Source: Nepenthes gracilis
Taxonomy: Eukaryota; Streptophyta; Magnoliopsida; Caryophyllales; Nepenthaceae
Direction of reading: 5' to 3'
Assembly (NCBI GenBank): GCA_033239525.1
Contig: BSYO01000030.1
Span: 14,281,030 to 14,345,029 of the forward strand
Length of the DNA stretch: 64,000 nt
The position numbers and the translations under genes are program-made. Below the pieces are notes generated by a model. The model made no database searches and was not told where the DNA came from. It saw only the letters and a program-made list of their open reading frames with translations. Each line of letters begins with the position of its first letter. Positions within the stretch are counted from its first letter, which is position 1. This document shows, one piece after another, positions 46,347-56,550 of the stretch.

Positions 46347-46363
46347 TTAGCTCCCCATGCTGG
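46347..46363 (-). other. Polypurine tract of element H
   Basis: On the minus strand CCAGCATGGGGAGCTAA abuts the LTR start TGATAAGG. Confidence 0.85.
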
Positions 46364-46974
46364 TAGTCTGGGACTCCGGCCTCCAACATCTTACGATAGG
46401 ACGTTCCTAGTTGGGCAACTTGTTCGAGAAAGCTTGAAACTGGCAATGGCCCGTGGTCCGCTGATCACATTGCTTGCGAATATTGATCGTAACATCAAGA
46501 TTTGGAGAACTGAACTAGAGGAAACGTTGACAAGATTCATTGACTGTTCCGGTAAGAATCCGGATAACTCAGCAGGAATAAAAGCGTTAACCAGATTCGT
46601 TGACCGTTTTAGCTAGAATCCAAAGAACAGAGTGTGAAGAGTAGCGTTGACCGTATTCGTTGACTGCTCTGGATAAAATATGGAGAGCTTGTGGGAATTG
46701 AAATGACGTGCCATTATGATATCGAACTGTCAGACAAAAAGTTTTGCCACGTGTTAACACGCAGCGAATTTGTGATCCCGGTAATTAATTCTGCATGAGA
46801 TCTGGTTTGACTGTGCCCTTTCCGGATGTGACACGTATCCGCCATAATGGGCGTGTTTTTTTGAGGCATTGCCTTACCAACGGATGCATGCCTTTACCAA
46901 AACCAATTCGTCCGTTCAACTTTTCCATGCTGAAAATTTTCTAAATCTCTGCTACTCTTCTTACCATCGTTTCC
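46364..46974 (+). promoter_or_regulatory. Region upstream of the antisense gene, element H
   Basis: Three repeats with GACAAGATTCATTGACTGTTC, AACCAGATTCGTTGACCG and similar (46525-46680), akin to the GACGGTCAAC repeats in A. GCCACGTGTTAACACG at 46746 carries CACGTG, as in A. A pyrimidine-rich leader (CTGCTACTCTTCTTACC) precedes the ATG. Promoter role inferred. Confidence 0.4.
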
Positions 46975-48281
46975 ATGGCTCCTTCTATTGTTGAGATTCC
47001 TTCTGTGATTACCCTTGGCGAGATGAGAGAACTGTACATGGAGTTCAACATTTCACATGAGATCGTCCTCGTGATGTCCAATGAGCACTACAGGGTCTGC
47101 TTCCTTCCTAAGGGCTGCATCATTGTGTACGATGCTCATCTGAGAAGTGGGCTTCGCATCCCCATCCTAGAGGAGCTACTAGACATCTTTACAGCGCTTA
47201 GAGTTCCTATCACAGGCTCCATGCCAATGCCGTGTGTTACCTCTACATGTTATGCATCTTCCTATGCCATCGTTCATGGATGCTAACGAAGTAGGCAGTT
47301 AGGGTGATATTTCGATTCACCTAGAGTGGGAACTGGATCTCTTTATCCTTCAGAGACCTTCCCATTAGCGAGGCTATCTATGATTCGTTGAAGAATTAGA
47401 AGGACCGCTACTTCTTCATGTACGTCGATGACTCCTGGCCCTTGCCCTGGGATTGGGGCAAGGTTCCCAGTGCTTTCACTGGGACGCCCAAGGAGGCTAA
47501 GGTGGAAGCTGTGGAGCCACTGTTGAGGCTGGTGATGAAATACCCTGACGAGTTTAGGAGGGATCATTTGGTTTCTAGGGAGGAAGCCAAGAAAGCTCGT
47601 TGGAGACCTCCTTCTCCGGTCCAAAAGATCAGACCGCTGCCGCCGATGCCTCGCAGTGCAAGAGGAAGGCTGGAGCCATTTTCATTGATCCAGTCGGTGC
47701 TCCTTCCACCGGCGATGCTCCCTGCAGTCCAAGGCAGAAAAGGGTTGCGATGATAGTGCCCTCTTCCTCGTCCTCCACAGAGTGGGGTTACTAAACGGTC
47801 TGATGACTTGCTGGAGCCAGAGAGCGCTCTGGAGTAGAGGCAGCTGTGGAGGAGTACGAGGCCATACAGCGTGCCGTCACAAGTGGCGTGGTCATTGCGC
47901 TACCGCAGCTAATGGGCTTGGCGGCACAAGCCGTGCTGACGGAGCAGTTGTCTATAGCTGTCAGGATGGTGCAAGCCAGTGAGGAGGCAGCAGAAAGTCT
48001 AGCTGGTAACTTTTCAAAGCTTTCCTTCTCTTCTTCCTTTGCCGTTGTGGTTTAACTTCTATAATTTCCAACAGGAGGCAAAGGTTATGAGCTTAGTGGG
48101 CAAGGGACTGCACCAATAGGACCTAGTAATCCAGGATCGCGAGGATGAGATTGCTTCGTTCAAGGAGGACATGGACCTACTGAGGGCCCAGCACTAGGAG
48201 GAGAAGGCTACTCTTCAGTTGATCGTCGCAGATTGACATCGCTAACTCCTGTTGGAGAAAGTCATCATGCATGCCGCTTAA
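46975..48281 (+). pseudogene. Antisense gene of element H
   Basis: Starts MAPSIVEIPSVITLGEM, aligned with D's MVPGVREIASTVTLDKL. The domain has GCIIVYDAHLRSGLRIPIL and a frame break near 47230. The second block, DWGKVPSAFTG and PDEFRRDHLVSREEAKKARW (47440-47600), matches A. After the predicted intron (48006-48074), EDEIASFKEDMDLLRAQH forms a coiled coil, with stops at 48104 and later, ending near 48281. At least two frameshifts and three stops. Same architecture as A and D, and opposite to its own pol. Confidence 0.75.
48006..48074 (+). other. Predicted GT-AG intron in antisense gene of element H
   Basis: Donor CTAGCTG/GTAACTTTTC, acceptor ATTTCCAACAG/GAGGC, 69 bp and T-rich. It matches the A and D introns in place. 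The phase is uncertain because of nearby indels. Confidence 0.6.
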
Positions 48282-48294
48282 GTCCCATAAGGTT

Positions 48295-48465
48295 TAGAAT
48301 TAGACCGCGAATAGGCCACTTGGATGACCAATGTTTAATTCGACCACTTGTAAGTTGCCTGGATGATCAGGGTTTAATTTAATCGCTTATGGTCTGCTTG
48401 GATGGCCAATGTTTAATTCGACCACTCGTGGGCCACCTGAATGACCAAGATTTAATTGTGAATGG
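48295..48465 (-). repeat. 3' UTR minisatellite of element H
   Basis: Four copies of about 41 bp (minus strand GGTCATCCAAGTGGCC then GTGGTCGAATTAAACATT). The unit matches that of element A. Confidence 0.85.
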
Positions 48466-48657
48466 GTGAAAACCTGTCCGACTTAGGGGCAATTTAGATC
48501 GTTTATTTCATACAACCTGCAAGTAAACATTTATATGGAAAAGAAAAAAGATAGAAAAGATTCACGGAACAATACAAGTGGGAAATAGTTTTCTTCTATT
48601 AATGATAATATAATGTTACAACCACGCTTATGCCATTCAAATGACCTACCGGGGTCT

Positions 48658-51158
48658 TCACTCGTAATAATGCTTTAGGTGGACTGTGTTCCACATCCAT
48701 AAGATCAACTTATCGTTCTGAGTTCGGAGCTTATATACTCCATTCCGCATGATGGCGGAGACTAGAAACGAGCCTTCCTAATTCAGGGAAAGCTTGTTCC
48801 AATTTGTGGTCTTGCCCGTAGCCTCTATGCTTCGCAAGACTAAGTCTCCAACTTTAAATTACCGTACTTTCATTTTCTTGTTATAATAGCGGGCGAATCG
48901 TTACTGGTCGGCTGCTATTCGTATCTTGGTTGCGTCGCAAGCTTCCTCCAGTAAGTCTAGGTGTTCTCTAAGCTTCTAAAAGTTACCAAATGAGTCGAAG
49001 GCTTCGACCCTAAGACTTGAGAGTCCGATCTCGACTAGAATTACCGCTTCAATCCCGTTGCAGAGACTAAAAGGTGTCTCACGAGTTAGTTTCTTGGGAG
49101 TTGTTAAATATGACCATAGGACGGAGGGCAGCTCATTGACTTAGGAACCTCCTGTGTCATCTAGTTTGGTCTTCAGACCATGGAGTAGCGTACGATTGGT
49201 GACCTCCACCTGTCCATTTTCCTAAAGATATGCTACCGAAGTATGGATCAATTTTATGCCGAGATTGGTATAATACTTGGTGATGCATTTTCTCGAGAAT
49301 TGGTTTTCGTTGTCAGTCACGATGACCTCGAAAATGCCAAATCTTCACACTATGCTCAGGTGGACGAATTCTAAGGCATTATGCTCGGTGATCTTGACCA
49401 GCGGGGTAGCTTCAACCCATTTGGTGAAGTAGTCAATGCCCGTGATGGTGAACTTCCTTTACCAAGTCACGATGAAAAATGGACCAAGAATATTGAGCCC
49501 CCACTGCGTAAAAGGCTAAGGAGCTTTGAGGAATCTCAACTCTGTGGGTGGTGGTGAAGATTGCCATGGAGCTAACAATTCTCACACTTCTTCATAAACT
49601 CTACGGCGTTCTTATTCATCGTAGGCCAGTAATATCCCCAATACATGACCTTGAACACTAAATTCTTGCTGCCGATGTGTGATCCACATATCCTACAGTG
49701 GACTTCACTCAAAATGTAATTAGCCTCATCGAGAGTAAGACTTCGTAGGTACGGAGTCGAGTAGCCGCGACGATAGAGCCGCCCATCGACTATGGTGTAC
49801 TAGCCGACCATCTTTCTAATCTGCTTGGCTTCATCCATTTCTCTATCAGTGTTCTGTTTATCAGATATCTCTAATAAGGTGTCATCCAATTTTCAGTGTT
49901 GGAGACTTGCAACGCTTCCTATTCCTCTATGCTGTGAGTGTTCAAAACCTCCCTCATGTCCTTCAAATACTGTTCTGGATTGTTGGGCGCCACTACCTTG
50001 ACAAGCTGGTCGGCCTTCCAGTTCTCAGTTTTGAGGATGTGAACTAGGCTCAGCTTGTCTAATCTCTGGGTTGCATCCTTTGCCTTGGCCAAGTATTCAG
50101 CCATGAGAAGGTCACACGCATCGAAACTCCCATTGATCTAGTTAACGACTAGCTCTTGAGTCGCTATAGACGACCAACTGCCTAGTTGAGCAATCTTTGC
50201 AAGTCGTAATCCGGCCAATAGGGTTTCGTATTTGGCAACGTTGTTGGTGGCCGAAAAATCGAGTTTAAGGGAGTATTTCATCTCAAACCCTTTTGGGATC
50301 GTTAGAACCACTCCGGTACCACTACCTGAGTTCGTAAATGAACTGTCCATGTTGAGAACTCATTCCGGCTCTTCTGGGTGGTGACCCATGTCCTCAGCAG
50401 GGGTGCTCAATGATAATTGATGTCGTAGTCCCAACGATAAAGTCCACCAGGGCCTACCCCTTGATGGTTGGCCAATGCCAGAATTTGATGTTGAACTCTC
50501 CCAGCTCGACAACCAACTTAACTAGTTGCCCGAAAATGTCAGGTTTTTAAAGAATACCCTTTAGTGGCTGGACAGTCAGGACAACCACGCGATAAGCCTG
50601 GAAGTAAGGTCTTAGTTTGCTGGCTGAGAAGGCAAGTGCCAATGCCAATTTCTCAGCACGTGGGTAGCGTGTCTCTACGCCAGTCAGCTTCTTACTCACA
50701 TAGTACATTGGCCACTAAGAGTCAAAGTCCTGGCGAATGAGAACAAAGTTGAGAGCCACCTCTAATACCCCTAGGTAGAGGTATAGCTCTTCTCTGTCCC
50801 TGGGTGACGTCAGCAATGGCGGACTAGCCAAGTACCACTTTAATACATCGAAGGCTACCTGGCACTCTTCAGTCCTTTAGAAGCCGTTTGCTTTAGTTCC
50901 CCTCAGAGCCTTGAAGAATGGCTGATACTTATCCCCTGACTTTGCCAAGAAGCGGGATAGTGCTGCCAGTCGTCTGGTTACTCTCTGGGCATTCTTGACG
51001 CTCCGCAGTGGAGACATGTCCGCAAGGGCTTTGATCTTCTCTGAATTTACTTCGATCCCTAGCTGTGAGCCTAGGGATCTTCCTGGCCTCTGCCACGAGC
51101 ACCCATGAACTTCCTTAGATTCTCTCCCTGTCTCTACTTGATGTGGAAGAGATGTCAT
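48658..51158 (-). pseudogene. Element H pol: end of RT, RNase H domains, integrase
   Basis: It begins near the end of RT (QLGIEVNSEKIKALADM, then RVTRRLAALSRFLAKSGD at 50880-51100). A decayed RNase H follows, then the second RNase H-like domain (MDSSFTNSGSGTGVVL, LDFSATNNVAKYETLLAGL, 50138-50350). The linker is MREVLNTHSIEE at 49919. Integrase is spread over several frames to the stop at 48658 (HLKHYYE). It lacks protease and most of RT. Stops are frequent. Confidence 0.85.
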
Positions 51159-51159
51159 G

Positions 51160-52053
51160 ACTGTTTTTCTTCCCGACGGCTAGAAGTATATTGGGCTAGA
51201 AAGAGGTTAGTGAGCTCTCGGAAGTTCCGGATCGAGTTTGATGGGAGCTGGTGGAACAAAATTTGAGCATCTCCCTTCAAGGTAAGCGAGAAGTATCAGC
51301 ACATCGCTGAATCCTCTAGGCCCTGGAGACTCAGATGGGTGCAAAAATGATCCATGGGATCAGTTCTCCCATCGTAAGAATCCAGTGTTGGCATTTTAAA
51401 CTTGGTCGGCAATGGATGGTTCAAGATCTCAACAGTGAAGGAAGATCTCTCCAGATCAGCAGTGTGTTTGTCATCTTTGAACACGCAGTTGTTGAACTTC
51501 TCGACTTTTGCCTCCACTCGGGAGGTATTTTTCGATCTCTTAGAGTTGAGATAAGTGATCAACTCTGTTCTTTCAGCAGCACGTCGCGTAACCGGTCGGC
51601 TACTGCCACTGATGGATCGTTCGTTCTAGGAGGCTCTCTCCTGAGCCTATGGCCTTGGATCGTCTCGAGTATACCAGGGGTTCCTTCTTTCTAGACTCTC
51701 ATTCGGAGTCTTGTGGCCCAAGCGCCCCTTAAGCCTAGGACGGCTTTGGGCGCTGGAGGCCTCTGAAGCATGAAAGTTAGCCGACCTTGTGACTTTCTTG
51801 GCTGGCTTCTTCTTCCTCTAGCCTCCTCTCCTGGAGGCCAGGGCAGGAGTCGTAGAGGACGGAGCCCCTGCTTCTTCTTGCCCTGGCAGGTGCAAAGTAT
51901 TAGGAGCATTTTGTTCATATTACTCATTTGCTCCACCAGGTTTTGAAGAAATGGCGCGGGTGCCCCTCTGACTAGATTACTAGCAGAGTGGTCATAGTCA
52001 GGAAAAGCAGTATCTCTAGTGGGAACGCTAGCTTGGGCTCTGATGTTCACCAT
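51160..52053 (-). pseudogene. Element H gag (truncated)
   Basis: Starts MVNIRAQASVPT at 52053. 51296-51562 has LPTKFKMPTLDSYDGRTDP and HFCTHLSLQG, the core of the plant Ty3 gag family. FRELTNLFLAQY follows near 51190-51230, then the frame joins RT-end sequence at about 51100. No zinc knuckle, protease or RT palm remains between. An internal deletion removed them. Confidence 0.8.
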
Positions 52054-52122
52054 TTTGTCTAGTGGTATTGACTTTATTGAAGAAAGTATTTACGGAGATA
52101 AAATTGGTTAGCTTTTTATTAA

Positions 52123-52142
52123 CTTTCCACAGATGATGCCAA
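52123..52142 (-). other. Primer-binding site of element H
   Basis: On the minus strand TTGGCATCATCTGTGGAAAG. It corresponds to TGGCGCCGTCTGTGGGAA with C-to-T or G-to-A changes at CG or neighbouring sites. Confidence 0.7.
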
Positions 52143-53129
52143 TGATGCGTCATGGATCCAAGCTTGAACAGATTCGGTCAAGTGGTCCATCTGGTTACGG
52201 TCTCCGTTCACTTAGTTTTGGATCCTACACACCACAAGTTAAACAAGAGGTTAAGCGACGACAAGATTTGATTCCACCGAAAATACTCCACCATTCAAAT
52301 CAATAATCAACCTTCTGAAGACAAGAAGGTGGATGCAATTGATGAAATATAAATACTGGTGAGTGTTTGAAAGTGGGAGAACACTCATAGGAAGAGTGGC
52401 TTTGTTATTGCTCGTGAGGAGCAGCTTCTCTAAACACTGACTTGGTTGGGAACTAGTAACAATGAAAGAGAGAGAGTTGAGAGCTTCTGAGAGCTTCGTG
52501 ATCCCTAGAGGGCTTTCATGGGCAAGAGAAGGCGTTTGCAAGTGTGACTGAAAGCCTGTCTTTGAAGGGAGCTCCCATAGCCTTTTATAGCCATGGCACT
52601 ATGCTACCTTCCTTGTGTAGAGGGGCTTGATGTGCGTGCTCTGTTGAAAATCGTTGCCTTTTTTGCATATGCGTGATCGTCGTTTCTGACTGTAACGGTT
52701 GAAGAGACTGTTCTCCTTCCTTCTTTATTTTGTAACTGCTACGATTTTCAGTAGATAGCGCACGGATCCTGGCACCTTCCTCCCAAAATGCATACTGATT
52801 TTGGAGGTGACCGTTATAGTGGAGTTTGCCTTCTTAGAGATGTGAAAAATTAGGACAGATGACCGTTGTGCCTCTGAGATGGACACGTGGACCATTAATG
52901 GTTAGGTCGTGTGCATCATGGCTTTCGCCGGTCTACTAGCCACCTCTCTAATCAACGAAAGCATTGATCGTTCTAGATTTCAATGGACAATTCTGCTCTT
53001 GGGCCTCTACCGGCCTACCTGCTCTTCATCCGGTCAATGGCCTCATTGAACATCCAAGCAGAATTTGGCCGTTGTGGATTTGAGTCATTTCCTCCTTCGT
53101 AGGTTAACCTGTTACTTGCATCCCCATCA
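52143..53129 (-). repeat. 5' LTR of element H (987 bp)
   Basis: Plus-strand ends TGATGCGTCATGG and GCATCCCCATCA. A TATA box (GGCTATAAAAGG on the minus strand) lies near 52583. Confidence 0.95.
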
Positions 53130-53134
53130 TGATG

Positions 53135-54485
53135 TAATCTTTTATATCTAATCAATCCTTAAAAAATGATTTACATTTCTACAATTATGGTATCATCATA
53201 CTTTACTTTTCATCAACTACTCGACTTGTAATATTTAAAGTTAACTTTGATGATGTCATACTTGCTGGCGGAGTTAAAAAAAAACCCATGCTATTGATGG
53301 GAACACAAAAAATACATACTTGTTAGTCTTTCATTAAACAAAAATAAAAGATTTTAATCTACTACTTGGAATATTGACATGTGATTTGACTATAAGTTTA
53401 GTTAGTATTATATTTTAAATAATGTACTATATTTTACGTCGAGCTCATATCAAATAAAGCAAATATCATCGGTCACCTCTGCAACTACTTCTATTGAAAT
53501 GGACTGTTCTGGTATTAATTATGGTATATGCTAGTTGTATATTATATGTAAGTATTGATAGTTACAGGCATGTATTTTTTCTATACTATCAGTCATCATC
53601 ATATTGGAGTTAAATTATTCAAGACATATATACAACTTACATAAATCTATGCAAAAACTTATAATTGTAATAAGATCAGATAGTATTGAAGGATTTTTTT
53701 TAATATTTTAATTTTCTTAAAAAAATAGAGTTAAATATAATATTAATAAATATATTATTTTTAGTAATATTATTATTACTTAAAATTATTTTTTTAAATT
53801 TTATATAATATATTTATCTCTATCACCATTATCATTTGAAGGAAATCGTAATCATATGAAAAAAATGCAATCATATTAGTAAATGGTAACAATTGGCTTA
53901 CAATAGATTATGGGTAGTGTAATGAGTACTTGTAAGTTTGTTAGTTATAAAATTAAATATTTCAAAAAAATATTTAATCATTTCAATAAACTTCTAATTA
54001 ATATTTATAATCGGCTTAATCATTGAAAAAAATTCATTGTGAATGATATTCAAAACAAAATGAAAAAGATATGCGATCTCTAATATCTAATATGTCAAAT
54101 TCTATTATGTTGAGCAGTCAAAATTTATCTTTTTATAACTCAACTTGTTTTGTTGACATAATGTCTTCAATTGTTACTCTAAAAAAAAAAATTATTCTAA
54201 TAAATAGAATAATATTTTTTTATTTTTTTAAAAAAGAGAAATAAAAATGTAAAATATTATTAACATAAATGTTAATAATATGATATCTATATTTTATATA
54301 GAATAATTTATCATTTAAACTTAAAAACTAGCTTAGTTTGAGTAGATAATTGATATCTCTAATTTTTTTATATGTCTTTTTAAGTATTTGGTATCCTTAA
54401 AACATTATGAGTATAATTTTTTTAAATTTTTTAAAGCTCATTCCTATTTATTGATTAATTTAATTTTAAAAATTGATATACACTT
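53135..54485. other. AT-rich spacer
   Basis: Very AT-rich, many T and A runs. No gene or element recognised. Confidence 0.4.
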
Positions 54486-55120
54486 TGAAATGGATTATAG
54501 AGTTCCAAATCACAACTTATTTTTTCCCCTTTTTCAATTTACTGAATATATGTAAATACGAATATATAATATATATAAAAATATATTCATATTTAGATGT
54601 AAATAATGAACAATAATAGCAATAATAACAAAAATGAAATTTTAGTGACAAAAAAAAATCTTAGTAATTGTAATTATTGAGTAAAACCTTCTGAATTTCT
54701 ATGATCAAGAAAGAAATATACTTAGAAAATCAACTTAGAAATTGGGTGGGACAAACAACTAACTTAGTTAACTTACTCCCATTTTGTGACATATACCAAG
54801 TAACTCCTTGGATTTGCTTACGGTAATAAAACTGAACCCCTTCCGGTCTTCTTGTTAATCTTCTTTTACAAGCCATCAAATCTCCGCACACCATTGGATC
54901 TCAATTTTTATACCATCAATATCACTTACAAGGGTTAATAGGTCAAAGAAAGTGTGAATAATAAGATAGATGGAGTGAGAAAACTTTAGACTTGAAGCAC
55001 AAGAATCAAGAATAGGTTTTCTCAAAATGGGAGCAATTTAGAAAAGTAAAGGGGTGTTCTTTCATGGAGAGCTATTTAGAAGATGATTATTTATAAATAA
55101 GCTTTAAAATTAGGTTAAAC

Positions 55121-55368
55121 TATAAGGTCCCACATTGGATTGGGGGAGGAGAACGAAGTGTCCTTATAAGGGCATGAACACCTCCCCCCTTGTAGACGCG
55201 TTTTGGGGGTGGCTTAGGCCGTCTGCCAGGAACAAAACCGTGAGGCCTGTAGGTTTGGAGATATCGTGAAACTCTTCCGGGCTGCGGCCTGTAGGCTTGG
55301 AGACGCCGCGAAGTTTTCTCAGGCCAAAGCGGACAATATCTACATGCGGATGCGCCGGGGACGTCACA
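55121..55368 (+). repeat. 5' LTR of TRIM element K
   Basis: 248 bp, preceded by TAAAC. It begins with TATAAGG rather than TG. Confidence 0.85.
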
Positions 55369-55436
55369 AATGGTATCAAAGCCGGGATCCGGTCCAGTGT
55401 GCCAGCGAGGACGCTGGGTCCCCAAGGGGGGTGGAC

Positions 55437-55683
55437 TATAAGGTCCCAAATTGGATTGGGGGAAGGGAACGAAGTGTCCTTATAAGTGCATGGACACCTC
55501 CCCCCTTGTATATGCATTTTGGGGGCGGCTTAGGCCGTCTGCTAGGAAAAAAACCGTGAGGCCTGTAGGCTTGGAGATGCCGTGAAACTCTCTCAGGCTG
55601 CAGCCTGTAGACTTGGAGACGCCGCGAAGTTCTCTCGGGCCAAAGCGGACAATATCTAATGCGGATGCGCCGGGGACGTTACA
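55437..55683 (+). repeat. 3' LTR of TRIM element K
   Basis: 247 bp, followed by TAAAC. Preceded by CCAAGGGGGGTGGAC, which holds the polypurine tract. Confidence 0.85.
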
Positions 55684-55717
55684 TAAACAATATGACCGTT
55701 TCGAAATGTGTACCCCG

Positions 55718-55740
55718 ATGCTCAAGCACAGCTTGAGCAT
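55718..55740. repeat. Perfect palindrome in the J LTR
   Basis: ATGCTCAAGC and GCTTGAGCAT as 10-bp arms around ACA. The arm words recur in the nearby degenerate repeats, so it may be a regulatory site. Confidence 0.85.
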
Positions 55741-56442
55741 GCGTCAAGGGAGCCCATGCTAGCACCGGGTCCACACTCCAGTGCTCAAGCATGCCTCAGG
55801 TGTACCTCGAGTGCTGACACTAGGCAAATGGCCCCTTGGGCGAGCCTCAGGCGTGCATCGAGTGCTGGCACTCAGGAAATGGCAGTTGTGTGAGAATCAT
55901 TAACGCCAAGAGTGTAGACATATGGGAAATGGCACTCAAGCATGGGTCAGGTGCTAGGCAGACGTGGATACTAAGAGTTACACATCGATGAGTATCGACC
56001 ATGAATCTGATGTAAATCTTTATTACAATAAAAACATCACCAATAAACGAATATATATGGTTATGGCATATACCAACACAAAATACACCTAATAATCTTT
56101 CCTTTTGGTAAGTTCATGATAAAATCCCACAAAAATAATAAACTAAAGTACAAGTAAATTATAGATTCAGATATTATTAAGATAGAACCCGTATACATAA
56201 AAAACTTATGCCTAATTGACAACCAATATAGTAGACATAAAGCAAAGGAGTTACAGAAGATGCCATAAAATATGTCATTCCTATTCAGACAAGGTTAGTA
56301 CAGAAATAGATAAAAGCAGCATAGTAAGAGCAATAAAGTAATAGAGAAGCACGTGGACAAAAGTTATGATATATAACGAAATAGTAGGTATTGCACATGT
56401 CCAAGTAAATATGACAAGATAAACAGGACAAAGACCCCAAGC

Positions 56443-56537
56443 TCCCCCTACAAAATAAACCTCCCCCTAACAATAATAGAAATCCTCCTAGCAATAAGAT
56501 AAGCCACCCTCTACAAAAGATGAGACAAACTCCCCCC
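56443..56537 (-). other. Multiple polypurine tracts of element J
   Basis: On the minus strand AGGGGGAG or GGGGGGAG occurs at 56443-56449, 56462-56468 and 56531-56537, with weaker ones between. Multiplied tracts before the 3' LTR are known in Sireviruses. Confidence 0.65.
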
Positions 56538-56550
56538 TAAGAAAACATAA

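Larger units (their letters stand above)
42825..53129 (-). mobile_element. Element H: Tat-lineage Ty3/Gypsy with antisense gene
   Basis: LTRs of about 985 bp (52143-53129, and 42825-46346 with a 2.5-kb insertion). Flanks TAATG and TGATG differ by one base and are a likely target-site duplication. Minus-strand gag, deleted pol, minisatellite, then a plus-strand (antisense) gene, polypurine tract and 3' LTR. Same plan as A. Only 127 bp separates it from element G. Confidence 0.88.
55121..55683 (+). mobile_element. Element K: TRIM (miniature LTR retrotransposon, 563 bp)
   Basis: Two direct repeats, 55121-55368 and 55437-55683, both starting TATAAGGTCCCA and ending GACGTCACA or GACGTTACA. They are flanked by TAAAC (55116-55120 and 55684-55688). 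The 68-bp inside has a Met-tRNA type primer-binding site TGGTATCAAAGCC at 55371 and a polypurine tract AAGGGGGG at 55424. No coding capacity. The TCCCACATTGG and GGAACGAAGTGTCC words are typical of a widespread plant TRIM type. A 5S-like sequence, as in Cassandra, is absent. Confidence 0.9.
54486..56425 (-). repeat. 3' LTR of element J, interrupted by K
   Basis: The left end is fixed by the match to 63811. The right end, where the sense strand reads TGTTTATCTTG just after the GGGGGAG tracts, is a guess because the partner LTR is not fully in the window. It contains degenerate repeats with CTCAAGCATG, CCTCAGG and CGAGTGCTG (55770-55880) and a perfect palindrome at 55718. Confidence 0.6.

Noticed and set aside
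55121..55683. Cassandra-type TRIM with 5S RNA-like promoter
   Set aside because: No 5S rRNA-like box A, intermediate element or box C could be seen.
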